Shown piece after piece: positions 42,982-51,048 of a stretch of 64,000 nt of DNA; position 1 is the stretch's first letter; each line of letters starts with the position of its first letter. Both the position numbers and the translations under genes were made by a program. The notes beneath the pieces were generated by a model that did no database searches, was not told the DNA's origin, and saw only the letters and a list, made by a program, of their open reading frames with translations. Source of the stretch: an uncultured Oscillospiraceae bacterium (GTDB lineage: Bacteria > Bacillota > Clostridia > Oscillospirales > Oscillospiraceae); the NCBI GenBank assembly GCA_910577525.1, contig CAJTLI010000011.1, positions 12,767 through 76,766 of the forward strand, in the 5' to 3' direction.

Positions 42982-44886
42982 TCACTTGGTTTTCAGCATC
43001 CTGGTGGCGTTGAGAATCGCGATGACGGCCACGCCCACGTCGGAGAACACCGCCCCCCACATGGTGGTCCTGCCCAGCGCCCCCAAAATCAGGAACAGTG
43101 CCTTGACTCCCAGGGCAAACGCGATGTTCTCCTTGACGATCCGCAGGCACTTCCGGGCGATGTCCATGGCGCGGACCAGCTTGGCCGGGTCGTCGTCCAT
43201 GAGCACCACGTCGGCGGCCTCGATGGCGGCGTCCGAGCCCATGGCCCCCATGGCGATGCCCACGTCGGCCCGGGACAGCACCGGGGCGTCGTTTACCCCG
43301 TCGCCCACATAGGCCAGCGCGCCTTTGGCGCTCTTCCGGCTGAGCAGGTCCTCCAGCCGGTCCACCTTGTCGCCGGGCAGCAGCTGGGCGTGGACCTCGT
43401 CCAGCCCCAGCTGGCCCGCCACGGCCCGCCCCACGGTCTCGCTGTCCCCGGTGAGCATGACGGTACGGATGCCCTGGGCCTTTAGGGCCTTGACGGCGGC
43501 GGGGGCGGTGGGCTTGAGCTGGTCGGAGATCACCGCACAGCCCAGATAGCGGCCCTCCCGGGCCACATGAACAATGGTGCCCGCCGCGCCGCAGGGCAGG
43601 GGCCTGACGCCCTCCCGCTTCATCAGCTTTTCATTCCCCGCCAGTACCCGCTTTCCGTCCGCCAGGGCGGACACGCCGTGGCCGGGAATCTCCTGCACGT
43701 CCGTCACACGGCTGGGGTCAACGTCCGCCCCCAGCGCCCGACGCAGGGACTGGGCGATGGGATGGCCGGAGTGGCGCTCCGCCAGGGCGGCGGCTTCCAG
43801 CAAATCGTGCTCCGTTACGCCGGGGGCGGGATTCAGGGAGGATACCTCAAATACGCCCTGGGTGAGGGTTCCGGTTTTGTCGAACACTACGGTTTCCGTT
43901 TTTGCCAGCAGTTCCAGGTAATTGCCGCCCTTGACCAGGATGCCCTGGGCGGAGGCCCCGCCGATGCCGCCGAAGAAGGACAGGGGGATGGAGATCACCA
44001 GGGCGCAGGGGCAGGAGATGACCAGGAAGGTGAGGGCCCGGTGGACCCAGACGCCCCACTCCCCTGTGACCAGGGAGGGGATAACCGCCAGCGCCAGCGC
44101 GGAGCATACCACGGCGGGGGTGTAGTACCGGGCGAATTTGGTGATGAAATTCTCCGCCTTGGCCTTTTTGGCGGAGGCGTTTTCCACCAGATCAAGGATT
44201 TTCGCCACGGTGGACTGACCGAACTCCTTTGTGGTCCGGGCCTTCAAAAGCCCGGTGAGGTTGACGCAGCCGGACAGCAGCTCGCCCCCCACCCCCACGT
44301 CCCGGGGGGCGGACTCGCCGGTGAGGGCGGCGGTGTTCAGAGAGGAGGAACCCTCGATGACCACGCCGTCCAGGGGGATCTTCTCGCCGGGGCGGACCAC
44401 GATGGTCTCGCCCACCGCCACCTCGTCGGGGTCAACCTCGAGAATTTGGCCGTCCCGCTCCACGTTGGCGCTGTCCGGGCGGATGTCCATGAGCTGGGCG
44501 ATGGAACGCCGGGACTTGCCCACCGCCACGCTCTGGAACAGCTCGCCCACCTGGTAGAACAGCATGACGCCCACGGCCTCGGAATACTCCCCCAGCACCA
44601 GGGCCCCGATGGTGGCCACACACATGAGGAAATTCTCGTCAAAGACCTGCCCGCGGCTGATGTTGCGGACGGCCTTCCACAAAATATCCCAGCCAATGAC
44701 AAAATAGGGGATGAGGTACAGCGGCCACTTGAGCAGCACAAGTCCATAATCGGGCGCACCTTCTACCGGTTCCGTCAGCAGGGGGATATGCCGGTGCATC
44801 GGGATATCGGGCAGCAGGGACACCGCGATCAGCAGCGCCGCCGCCACAATAATGCGGATCAGCGTCTTTTTTTGCTTTCTGGTCAT
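42982..44886 (-). CDS. P1B-type heavy-metal ATPase (Cd/Zn/Pb exporter type)
   Basis: This 634-residue pump has six or more membrane helices. It shows the actuator motif NTAALTGESAP near 183, the metal-site CPCALVIS near 290, phosphorylation DKTGTLTQ near 335, ATP-binding HSGHPIAQS near 378 and hinge GDGVNDAPVLSRADVGIAMG near 550. The CPC and the DCANCA-type chaperone beside it point to divalent Zn/Cd/Pb rather than copper. The usual N-terminal HMA domain is missing and is encoded separately two genes upstream. The start is ATG 44886 after GAGGTG. It is last in the regulator-HMA-methyltransferase-ATPase unit. Confidence 0.93.
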   Translation of the reverse strand: MTRKQKKTLIRIIVAAALLIAVSLLPDIPMHRHIPLLTEPVEGAPDYGLVLLKWPLYLIPYFVIGWDILWKAVRNISRGQVFDENFLMCVATIGALVLGEYSEAVGVMLFYQVGELFQSVAVGKSRRSIAQLMDIRPDSANVERDGQILEVDPDEVAVGETIVVRPGEKIPLDGVVIEGSSSLNTAALTGESAPRDVGVGGELLSGCVNLTGLLKARTTKEFGQSTVAKILDLVENASAKKAKAENFITKFARYYTPAVVCSALALAVIPSLVTGEWGVWVHRALTFLVISCPCALVISIPLSFFGGIGGASAQGILVKGGNYLELLAKTETVVFDKTGTLTQGVFEVSSLNPAPGVTEHDLLEAAALAERHSGHPIAQSLRRALGADVDPSRVTDVQEIPGHGVSALADGKRVLAGNEKLMKREGVRPLPCGAAGTIVHVAREGRYLGCAVISDQLKPTAPAAVKALKAQGIRTVMLTGDSETVGRAVAGQLGLDEVHAQLLPGDKVDRLEDLLSRKSAKGALAYVGDGVNDAPVLSRADVGIAMGAMGSDAAIEAADVVLMDDDPAKLVRAMDIARKCLRIVKENIAFALGVKALFLILGALGRTTMWGAVFSDVGVAVIAILNATRMLKTK

Positions 44887-44904
44887 AACAAACACCTCGT
44901 TTTG

Positions 44905-44979
44905 CAGGGGCGGACAGTATCCGGCCGCAGCAGATGATACATGGCCTGCTCCCTCGGGCGGATGGTATCCGCCCCTACG
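44905..44979. repeat. Nested palindromic element B, copy 2
   Basis: The arms AGGGGCGGACAGTATCCGGCC and GGGCGGATGGTATCCGCCCC, about 75 bases end to end, match element B at 10234-10311 with several changes. The right arm runs into the methyltransferase, and the TAG stop of that gene lies within it, so the insertion may have set its C-terminus. Confidence 0.7.
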
Positions 44980-45604
44980 AATGCGCGCCGCCTATGGGCT
45001 TCTCCAGAAGTCCGATGCCCTCCGGCACGCCGCCGGAGATGACCTCCAGCGCCACCGGGGCCAGTTCCAGGCGCTCCAAAAATTCCCGGTAGGTCTCCGG
45101 GGTGAAGGCGTGCTCATAGTGAAAGCCCACGCCCTGATAAATCTTAATCATGGTCCCGTAGGCCGCCCCCGCCTTCCCCTGGAGATAGGTGGGCAGGATG
45201 AGCTGTCCGCCGGGGGATGTCACCCGCCACAGCTCCCGGACCGCTTTTTCCGGCTCCGGAAGGAGGTGGAGCACATTTCCCGCAATCACCGCGTCAAAGC
45301 TCCCGTCCGGATCGGGCAGGGCGGTGATGTCCCGGACGGCAAACTCGATGTTGGACAGCCCCCGCTTTTTTGCCTTTCCCCGGGCCCGGTCCAGCATGGC
45401 CTCCGACCGGTCGGTGCACAGCACCGAGCCCGCCCGCTTCGCCGCCGCCAGGGAGAACTCCCCCGTCCCGGCGGCGCAGTCCAGCACCCTCGCCCCAGGG
45501 GGGACCAGCTCTCCCACCCGGGTCCGGGCGGCGGCGTTCACCTTCCGGTTGCTCCACTCCGCCAGGTCGTAGAACCAGGCCCAGCGGTCCCAGAAGGTGC
45601 TCAC
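44975..45604 (-). CDS. Class I SAM-dependent methyltransferase in a metal operon
   Basis: This 209-residue protein has the Rossmann SAM-binding sequence ARVLDCAAGTGEFSLAAA near 38, the acidic loop CTDRSEAMLDRARGKA near 62, and DAVIAGNVLHLLPEPEKAV near 104, placing it with UbiE/COQ5-like small-molecule methyltransferases. It starts at GTG overlapping the HMA gene stop by four bases. Its place between an HMA chaperone and a metal ATPase suggests methylation of a metal or metalloid, or a linked ligand, but no Cys-rich arsenite-methyltransferase pattern is seen. The substrate is unknown. Confidence 0.85.
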   Translation of the reverse strand: MSTFWDRWAWFYDLAEWSNRKVNAAARTRVGELVPPGARVLDCAAGTGEFSLAAAKRAGSVLCTDRSEAMLDRARGKAKKRGLSNIEFAVRDITALPDPDGSFDAVIAGNVLHLLPEPEKAVRELWRVTSPGGQLILPTYLQGKAGAAYGTMIKIYQGVGFHYEHAFTPETYREFLERLELAPVALEVISGGVPEGIGLLEKPIGGAHS

Positions 45605-45813
45605 AGCACGATCTGACAGTCGGGCTCCACCTTGCGGCAGACCTTGACCACGTCCTTCATGAGGGCGTCCACGTCCTCCGCCTCGATGGTCATCTTCTGG
45701 GTCAGGAAGCTGACGGTGGCGCCGGTGACGCCGGGGAGCTTCTTGATGGCGGCCTCCATTTTGGCGGCGCAGTTGGCGCAGTCCAGGTCAATGAGCTTGA
45801 AGGTTTTTTTCAT
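45601..45813 (-). CDS. HMA-domain metal chaperone (70 aa)
   Basis: This 70-residue ferredoxin-like heavy-metal-associated domain carries the metal motif DLDCANCAAKMEAAI near residues 8-22, with the CxxC in the Zn/Cd/Pb style. It probably hands metal to the downstream P1B ATPase, which lacks this domain. I chose ATG 45813 (MKKTFKLIDLD). A longer in-frame start 66 bases upstream lacks family sequence. The stop overlaps the methyltransferase start. Confidence 0.92.
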   Translation of the reverse strand: MKKTFKLIDLDCANCAAKMEAAIKKLPGVTGATVSFLTQKMTIEAEDVDALMKDVVKVCRKVEPDCQIVL

Positions 45814-45964
45814 AGTAGTGACATCCTTTCCAAATAAAATCAAGCTTTTGGAGTTTGCATATCGTTCCGTTGCCGGCATACAGCGTTTCGATTATGACCT
45901 ATTGTGGTAACGAGCGGGAAGTTCTTTTTCGATTCCTTTTTCTTTCAAGAAAAAGGAACGCCCT

Positions 45965-46327
45965 TCACTCGTTGACGTGCTCCATCCCCTGGGCGATGAT
46001 CTTGCGGACATGGCCGTCCGCCAGGGAGTAGAACACCGTCTTGCCCTCCCGCCGGAACTTTACCAGGCGGCTCCCCTTGAGCACCCGCAGCTGATGGGAC
46101 ACCGCCGACTGGGTCAGCCCCAGCAGTTTGGAGATGTCGCACACGCACAGCTCCGCCTCAAACAGGGCGTACAGGATCTTGATCCGGGTGGAGTCGCCGA
46201 ACACCTTGAACAGCTCCGCCAGGTCGTACAGCGTCTCGTCGCCGGGCATCCCGCCCAGCACCTCCTTCACCCTGTCCTCGTGGACAAACAGACAGCCGCA
46301 GCGTTCAATCTCATTTGTCTCCGCCAT
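45965..46327 (-). CDS. ArsR/SmtB-family metal-sensing repressor
   Basis: This 120-residue winged-helix repressor has ELFKVFGDSTRIKILYALFEAELCVCDISKLLGLTQSAVSHQLRVLKGSRLVKFRREGKTVFYSL-type family sequence. Two metal sites are visible: the CadC-like thiol site (RCGC at the N-terminus with ELCVCD in alpha-3) and the alpha-5 zinc site D-x-H-x10-H-x2-E at the C-terminus (DGHV... EHVNE). It should release DNA on Cd/Pb or Zn binding. The ATG follows AGAGAGGAG. A 12-2-12 operator overlaps its promoter. Confidence 0.94.
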   Translation of the reverse strand: MAETNEIERCGCLFVHEDRVKEVLGGMPGDETLYDLAELFKVFGDSTRIKILYALFEAELCVCDISKLLGLTQSAVSHQLRVLKGSRLVKFRREGKTVFYSLADGHVRKIIAQGMEHVNE

Positions 46328-46349
46328 GGTCCGCTCCTCTCTTTCTGAT

Positions 46350-46375
46350 AACATATGAACATCTGCTCATATGTT
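46350..46375. promoter_or_regulatory. 12-2-12 operator of the ArsR/SmtB repressor
   Basis: AACATATGAACA-TC-TGCTCATATGTT: two 12-base arms with one mismatch and a 2-base centre. This is the SmtB/CzrA operator geometry, and it overlaps the -10 box. Confidence 0.9.
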
Positions 46376-46399
46376 AGCACATCTGATTTCCTTTGTCAA
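46371..46399 (-). promoter_or_regulatory. Promoter of the metal-resistance operon
   Basis: Minus-strand TTGACA (46394-46399), 17 bases, TAACAT (46371-46376). The -10 lies in the operator, so repressor binding would exclude RNA polymerase. Confidence 0.8.
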
Positions 46400-46412
46400 G
46401 AGGGCAGGCAAA

Positions 46413-46452
46413 AAAATTTTGGGAGCGCGGGGAGGCGCTCCCAAAATTCACG
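46413..46452 (-). terminator. Terminator of the histidine kinase gene
   Basis: TTTTGGGAGCGC pairs with GCGCTCCCAAAA around CTCCCC, followed on the minus strand by TTTTTTTGCC. Confidence 0.9.
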
Positions 46453-47691
46453 CTACGCCAGGGGCAGGGTGACGGTGAAGGCCGTTCCCTCTCCCGGCCC
46501 GCTGCGGACAAAGATTTTCCCCCGGTGCCGCTCCACGATGGCGGCGGCGATGGCCAGCCCCAGGCCGTATCCCCCGTTCTCCCGGCTCCGGGCGGCGTCC
46601 GTCCGGTAAAAGCGCTCAAACAGGTGGGCCTGAGCCTCCGGCGGGATGGGCTCTCCGGTGTTGTGGACGGTGAGCGCCGCCCCGTCCCCCGCCGACAGGG
46701 TGACAGTCACCACCCCGCCGGGTCCGGCGTACTTGCAGGCGTTGTCCAGCAGGATGGCGCACAGCCGGCGCAGCTCCTCCCCGCTGCCGGCGGCAAATAG
46801 CCCGGGGGCGATGCCGCTGTTCAGCGTCAGCCCCGCCTCAAAGGCCACCGGCTCAAAGGACATGACGCACTCCTCGCATAGGCCGGACAGGTCCGCACGG
46901 CCCTGGGGCGGCTGGGACCGCCCCAACCCGTCCTCCTTGGCCAGAAACAGCAGACCGGCCACCAGCTCCTTCATCCACAGGCCCTCGTCCCGGATGTGCT
47001 CCACCCACCGGCGCTGGTCCCCGATGGTATCGCCGGGATGGCTGAGCAGGATGTCCGCGTCGGCCAGCAGAACGGTGATGGGAGTTTTCAGCTCGTGGGA
47101 GGCATCGGCCACAAATTGGCGCTGGCGCCTCCAGCTCTCCTCCACCGGCCGTACCAGCCGCCGGGCCAGAAACAGGCTCACCCCGAAAAAGCCCAGCAGC
47201 GACGGCACAAAAATCATCAGGGCGGTCATCGCCTGCCGCCGGACCGCGTCCTGTTCCCAGCTCAGGCCGGCAAAAGCCGCCTGTGTCCACAGGCCGCCGC
47301 CCTGGAGGAGAAAGCGCAGGTTCTGGTCCTTCAGCTCCCCGGAGGAGGTTCCGGCGGCCAGGGCGTTCTTCACCGCCCGGGCCACGTATTCCTCATCCAC
47401 ACCGGCGTTGTAGCTGACGGCGGCCACCGGCCGCCCGTTCCAGTCCACCACGGCGCAGAAGGCGGGGATCATTGTTTGCAGATCCTCCTCCTGGCCAAAG
47501 TCCCCCGCCGGCAGCTGGAACGGGTCCAGCACAGCCTCCCCGCGCTGGAGAACCCAGCGCAGCACCCGGTCCGTCTCCTCCCGGTACTGCCGGGCGGCGG
47601 AGACCGTCTGAACTGCCAGCGCGGTCCCCAGCGCCGCCGCCAGCAGCATAGTGAGCAGGACGGCAATTTTCCAGCGCAGCCTGTTCAGCAC
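46453..47691 (-). CDS. Sensor histidine kinase (no adjacent response regulator)
   Basis: This 412-residue membrane kinase has helix 1 (about 8-28), an extracellular sensor (about 30-155), helix 2 (about 158-178), and the HisKA helix with the phospho-His in FVADASHELKTPITVLLAD near 200. The HATPase motifs are N box LCAILLDNACKYAG near 305, GLF-type ERFYRTDAARSRENGGYGLGLAI near 360-382, and GEGTAFTVTLP. It would phosphorylate a response regulator, but none lies on either side, so it is an orphan in this window. Ribosome site AGGGTG. Confidence 0.93.
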   Translation of the reverse strand: MLNRLRWKIAVLLTMLLAAALGTALAVQTVSAARQYREETDRVLRWVLQRGEAVLDPFQLPAGDFGQEEDLQTMIPAFCAVVDWNGRPVAAVSYNAGVDEEYVARAVKNALAAGTSSGELKDQNLRFLLQGGGLWTQAAFAGLSWEQDAVRRQAMTALMIFVPSLLGFFGVSLFLARRLVRPVEESWRRQRQFVADASHELKTPITVLLADADILLSHPGDTIGDQRRWVEHIRDEGLWMKELVAGLLFLAKEDGLGRSQPPQGRADLSGLCEECVMSFEPVAFEAGLTLNSGIAPGLFAAGSGEELRRLCAILLDNACKYAGPGGVVTVTLSAGDGAALTVHNTGEPIPPEAQAHLFERFYRTDAARSRENGGYGLGLAIAAAIVERHRGKIFVRSGPGEGTAFTVTLPLA

Positions 47692-47867
47692 AGCGCACCC
47701 TCCTTGCGGCAGATCCCCCGCGGCGTGCAGGGTCTTCGCCTGATGTCACATCCCAGAACCGCCTCCGCCAGCGGTCTGTTCTTTCTTATTATATCATGCC
47801 GGACCGCATACCGCAAAGGCCCGCAAAAATTTCGCAGTTTGTTCATTATTTTTTGGAGAAATCCCCT

Positions 47868-47895
47868 TTACAAACAGAGGGGACTGTGCTATTTT
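47868..47895 (+). promoter_or_regulatory. Promoter of the perR-rubrerythrin operon
   Basis: TTTACA (47868-47873), a 16-base spacer and TATTTT (47890-47895), about 48 bases before the Fur-family gene. Confidence 0.55.
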
Positions 47896-47918
47896 AATAA
47901 CGGTAATCATTCCTATTA
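47895..47918. promoter_or_regulatory. Candidate Fur/PerR-type operator
   Basis: TAATA and TATTA arms bracket an imperfect inverted repeat directly downstream of the -10 box of the regulator gene. The match to a PerR box is partial. Confidence 0.4.
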
Positions 47919-47942
47919 GCAAGCACCGGCAAGGGGGACGTC

Positions 47943-48350
47943 ATGAAGAATGTCCGGCAAAGTAAAAAAAGGGACGCCATGCTGGCCCTTCTCCGGCACG
48001 CTGACCACCACCCCTCGGCTGACCGGGTCTATCTGGAGCTGAAATCCCAGTACCCCGACCTGAGTCTGGCCACCGTTTACCGCAATCTGAACCACCTGTG
48101 CGGCCAGGGACTGATCCGCCGGGTGGGTCCCGTAAACGGTCAGGAGCGCTATGACGGAGTGACTGCGCCCCATTCCCACTTCATTTGCAACCGCTGCGGC
48201 GCCATCGTGGACCTGCCCGAGCACTCGCCCGGACAGGACTGGCTGGACGGCGCGGGCGTGCAATATGGATTTCAGGCGGAGGGCTGTGAGCTCATTGTCC
48301 GCGGCGTGTGCCGGGATTGCTTGAGCGGACAGACCCAAGCCAAACCCTAA
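47943..48350 (+). CDS. perR: Fur-family regulator, PerR-like
   Basis: This 135-residue regulator has the Fur winged helix (SADRVYLELKSQYPDLSLATVYRNLNHLCGQGLI near 27-60) and dimerisation domain with HSHFICNRCGAIVDL near 78 and CRDC near 123, giving the two CxxC pairs that hold structural zinc. An adjacent peroxide-detoxifying rubrerythrin points to PerR rather than Fur or Zur. The oxidation-sensing His and Asp residues cannot be fixed by eye. It probably represses its own operon. Confidence 0.85.
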   Translation: MKNVRQSKKRDAMLALLRHADHHPSADRVYLELKSQYPDLSLATVYRNLNHLCGQGLIRRVGPVNGQERYDGVTAPHSHFICNRCGAIVDLPEHSPGQDWLDGAGVQYGFQAEGCELIVRGVCRDCLSGQTQAKP

Positions 48351-48374
48351 TTTTAACATTGGAGGAAAACTATC

Positions 48375-48962
48375 ATGAAAAAATGGATCTGCTCTGTCTG
48401 CGGCTACGTCTATGAGGGTGAGAACCCCCCCGCCGAGTGCCCCGTGTGCCATGTGGACAGCTCCAAGTTCACCGAGCAGGTGGGCGAGATGAAGCTGGCT
48501 GCCGAGCATGAGTACGGCATCTACGCCAAGACCGTGAAAAACAACGACGCCATCAGCGAGGAGGACAAAAAGTACATCTTTGAGCAGCTGATGGCCAACT
48601 TCAACGGCGAGTGCTCCGAGGTGGGCATGTATCTGTGCATGGCCCGCATCGCCCACCGCCAGGGCTATCCCGAGATCGGCCTGTACTGGGAGAAGGCCGC
48701 CTATGAGGAGGCCGAGCACGCCGCCAAGTTCGCCGAGCTGCTGGGCGAGGACCTGGAGCCCAACATGTCCGCCGACACCAAGAAGAACCTGGCTTGGCGG
48801 GTGGACTGCGAGTTCGGCGCCACCAAGGGCAAGTTCGACCTGGCCGCCTGCGCCAAGAAGAACAACCTGGACGCCATCCACGACACCGTCCACGAGATGG
48901 CCCGGGACGAGGCCCGCCACGGCCGCGCCCTGAAGGGCCTGCTGGAGCGGTACTTCAAGTAA
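48375..48962 (+). CDS. Reverse rubrerythrin (peroxide/oxygen reductase); 3' part probably element-derived
   Basis: This 195-residue protein has an N-terminal rubredoxin ([12 protein letters not shown] and CPVCHV, four Cys, residues 4-26). A C-terminal four-helix di-iron domain follows, with ligands in ECSEVGMYL near 78, [17 protein letters not shown] near 108 and [19 protein letters not shown] near 175. It reduces H2O2 and O2 in anaerobes. From 48680 the sequence matches a second, 5'-truncated copy at 60385-60655, after 27 identical bases. The C-terminal stretch [19 protein letters not shown] differs from the other copy ([17 protein letters not shown]), which looks more canonical. The gene probably lost and regained its 3' end by integration. 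Confidence 0.93.
   Translation: MKKWICSVCGYVYEGENPPAECPVCHVDSSKFTEQVGEMKLAAEHEYGIYAKTVKNNDAISEEDKKYIFEQLMANFNGECSEVGMYLCMARIAHRQGYPEIGLYWEKAAYEEAEHAAKFAELLGEDLEPNMSADTKKNLAWRVDCEFGATKGKFDLAACAKKNNLDAIHDTVHEMARDEARHGRALKGLLERYFK
48680..48706. other. Probable attL core in rubrerythrin
   Basis: Twenty-seven bases are identical to 60385-60411. Upstream sequences differ completely and downstream sequences are homologous but diverged. This is the pattern left by a site-specific integrase that recombines within a gene. Confidence 0.65.
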
Positions 48963-48979
48963 TTCAGGAGGCGCATCTG

Positions 48980-49156
48980 ATGGATCTGAACGAGACCGTA
49001 TGCTTCTGCGGCGACGTCACTGTGGGCGCCATCAAGGCTGCCGTGGAGGCCGGCCACACTACTCTGGAGGCAGTCAAAGAGGCCACTGGGGCGGCTACCC
49101 ACTGCGGCGGCTGCGAGGACAAGGTGGCCGAGCTGGTCAAGGAGTTCACAAAGTAA
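48980..49156 (+). CDS. BFD-like [2Fe-2S] protein (58 aa)
   Basis: This 58-residue protein has CFCGDVTVGAIKAAV at the N-terminus and HCGGCEDKV near 43. It carries the C-x-C ... C-x2-C cysteine set of bacterioferritin-associated ferredoxin domains, which bind a 2Fe-2S cluster. It follows rubrerythrin by 17 bases with an AGGAGG site, so it may pass electrons to it. Under the favoured integration model this gene lies inside the element, although its GC content is host-like. Confidence 0.9.
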   Translation: MDLNETVCFCGDVTVGAIKAAVEAGHTTLEAVKEATGAATHCGGCEDKVAELVKEFTK

Positions 49157-49177
49157 GTGTAAGAAAATCAAATATTT

Positions 49178-49216
49178 TCAAGGGGAACAGGGAGACCTGT
49201 TCCCCTCTTTTTTGTA
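49178..49216 (+). terminator. Terminator of the perR-rbr-BFD operon
   Basis: AGGGGAACAG pairs with CTGTTCCCCT around GGAGAC or similar, followed by CTTTTTTG. Confidence 0.9.
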
Positions 49217-49661
49217 TCAATGTGCAAGTCAGTGTGCAACTCCCGCCCAGTATTCACTTTTTCAGCTTTCACATGTGCAACTCGAATAAATTGCACTCAT
49301 ATTAAGCGGTTTCCGCCTAATTACAAAGAAATTAGATAAAACAGACAACTTTTGATAAGTTTTTATAGCTTTGTGGCAAGAAATAAGAAGTTTGAGAGAA
49401 GATGTAACATCTTTTCATTAAGTTTTAGTGCCACCGAGCCAAAAATAATCTAAATAATCTATCCCTGCCGCTAAAATTGCCGTTTCTCTCTGGATTTTGC
49501 AGACCTTTTCAGAGGTTTGCTTTTTCCTTTTCTCTATTATAGCACATGTCGCTATTAAAGTACAGGTTTTTCTTTGCCTCATGTTATACTAATCCCAGTA
49601 AGAGCGAGAGGCACAGACCTCTTGAAAAACAAAATTCAAAAACAAAAAGGAGATTTTTACC
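49217..49661. other. Element left arm: GTGCAA motifs and leader, no gene
   Basis: No coding frame is supported. GTGCAA occurs at 49222, 49234 and 49275, and its inverse TTGCAC at 49291. The same motif is at the integrase end (60336, 60370 inverse, 60378). These could be integrase or excisionase arm sites. Near the right end are an extended -10 (TGTTATACT, to 49590) and a small hairpin leader (49606-49627) for the first element gene. Confidence 0.5.
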
Positions 49662-50099
49662 ATGAAAAAGAACGCTATCATCACCATCGACGAAACCACC
49701 GCACGGGTTACTAAGGCTTTCCAGAGGCAGGCCCGCATTTTTGGCACTGACGAATACAAAATGTGGAAAGCCTACCGCGAGGACTTCCCCGGCGCAAAGA
49801 TGGAGACTAAGACCATCAAGCGGAACACCAATAAGCGCACCTATCGCAACCTGACCTATGTAAATATGGGGCGGTATATCTCTGTGAACGCTCCCCAGCT
49901 TTTGGAGGAATTTGAGAAACAAAAGGATTCCGCCAAGGCCCAGGAAAACCCCTATCGCGCTGTGCTGGCCTGGTTCCTTGAGCAGTTCCCCAACTATGAT
50001 GATTACAAAAAGTTCTTTGAGGACAAGGACAAGACCGCCGAGGCCACAGCCGCCGAGGATGAGGCCCCCGACAGCCGTGTGATTGGCCTTGCCGGTTGA
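49662..50099 (+). CDS. Hypothetical element protein (145 aa)
   Basis: A soluble basic protein with predicted alpha/beta character. It starts MKKNAIITIDETTARVTKAFQ, has a Lys/Arg/Thr-rich middle (ETKTIKRNTNKRTYRNLTY) and ends with an acidic tail (DKTAEATAAEDEAPD). AAAAGGAG precedes the ATG. The leader hairpin resembles that of the primase gene at 51818, suggesting co-regulation. I do not recognise a family. A DNA-associated role is only a guess from its charge pattern. Confidence 0.7.
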   Translation: MKKNAIITIDETTARVTKAFQRQARIFGTDEYKMWKAYREDFPGAKMETKTIKRNTNKRTYRNLTYVNMGRYISVNAPQLLEEFEKQKDSAKAQENPYRAVLAWFLEQFPNYDDYKKFFEDKDKTAEATAAEDEAPDSRVIGLAG

Positions 50100-50152
50100 C
50101 TGACCGCAAGGGGCAAGCGTCTTTGAAAAGTACACATCAATTTCATAACAGA

Positions 50153-50186
50153 GAGGGGGCGGCACGCCGATGTGCCGCCCCCTTTA
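50153..50186 (+). terminator. Terminator
   Basis: An 11-bp perfect stem GGGGGCGGCAC / GTGCCGCCCCC followed by TTTAG, after the first element gene. Confidence 0.85.
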
Positions 50187-50239
50187 GTGTGCAAAATGGC
50201 GTAGGGCGGGATTGCTCCCGCCCCGGTGCTATATATGAA

Positions 50240-50830
50240 TTACAACCCCAACAACTGCTTTTTCTTTGCGTCAAACTCAGCCTGTGTAATCGTGCCGCTG
50301 TCAAGCAACTTTTTGTATTTTTCCAGTTCGTCGGCAGCGCTTTGCGGAATTTCCTGCTTTATAACAGAGGACTTTTCCTGACGGCCAATCAAAAGTTTGC
50401 TGATTTCTTCATGTAATTCGTCACGATTTTTCAGAAAAACAAATTTAATTGCTCCAGAGGCAGTAGTTACAGCTAACCCGCTGAACAGACTGGTTCCAAC
50501 AGCAGTAATAGAATCTAACGGTAAATCAACACGTTTTGCTGTTGCGTCACATCCATATACTCTTTTATTGGTGACAGTAATTTGAACTTTAGACCACCGC
50601 TTATAAAAAATAAATCCAATAACGGCAAGTACAATAATCATTGGATATAGGGCATAGTTTGCACCATTTCCAAAGCCAAAGCCATAGCCAAAGTTGTATT
50701 CACCGCGATAGCTACTATACGATGCCTGAAAATCATAGCAAATAGTGATAAGCAGTCCTAAAATGGGTAGCAGCATACAAAACAATTTTGAATCTTTCAG
50801 TGTTCCTTTGGCAATCACTTTTTCTTCCAT
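50240..50830 (-). CDS. Membrane protein with PH-like domain and C-terminal SHOCT motif
   Basis: A 196-residue protein with two membrane helices (about 15-32 and 60-80) around a Tyr/Gly-rich loop (GEYNFGYGFGFGNG). A PH-like beta domain follows (about 85-140, QITVTNKRVYG... SLFSGLAVTTASGAIKFVFLKN), then a C-terminal SHOCT segment (ELEKYKKLLDSGTITQAEFDAKKKQLLGL), which usually supports oligomerisation. Function is unknown. It lies opposite the flanking element genes and is AT-richer than the host. Confidence 0.8.
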   Translation of the reverse strand: MEEKVIAKGTLKDSKLFCMLLPILGLLITICYDFQASYSSYRGEYNFGYGFGFGNGANYALYPMIIVLAVIGFIFYKRWSKVQITVTNKRVYGCDATAKRVDLPLDSITAVGTSLFSGLAVTTASGAIKFVFLKNRDELHEEISKLLIGRQEKSSVIKQEIPQSAADELEKYKKLLDSGTITQAEFDAKKKQLLGL

Positions 50831-51048
50831 AATAATTTCCCTTTCTTTTTCCCGTATTTAGCGGGTTAATTGATGTGTTCCCTCTCTGTATTCCTGCTGT
50901 GGACTTGCCACCAGCCGCACAGTATAAGTATTATACTCTTTTTTCTAGCTAATTGCAATATATAAATTATGCTTTCTGGCAATTAGCGTGTTTAATTTCT
51001 GGCTGTGCGCTGTAAAATCTATCAATAAGACAGTTAAGGGGAAACACG

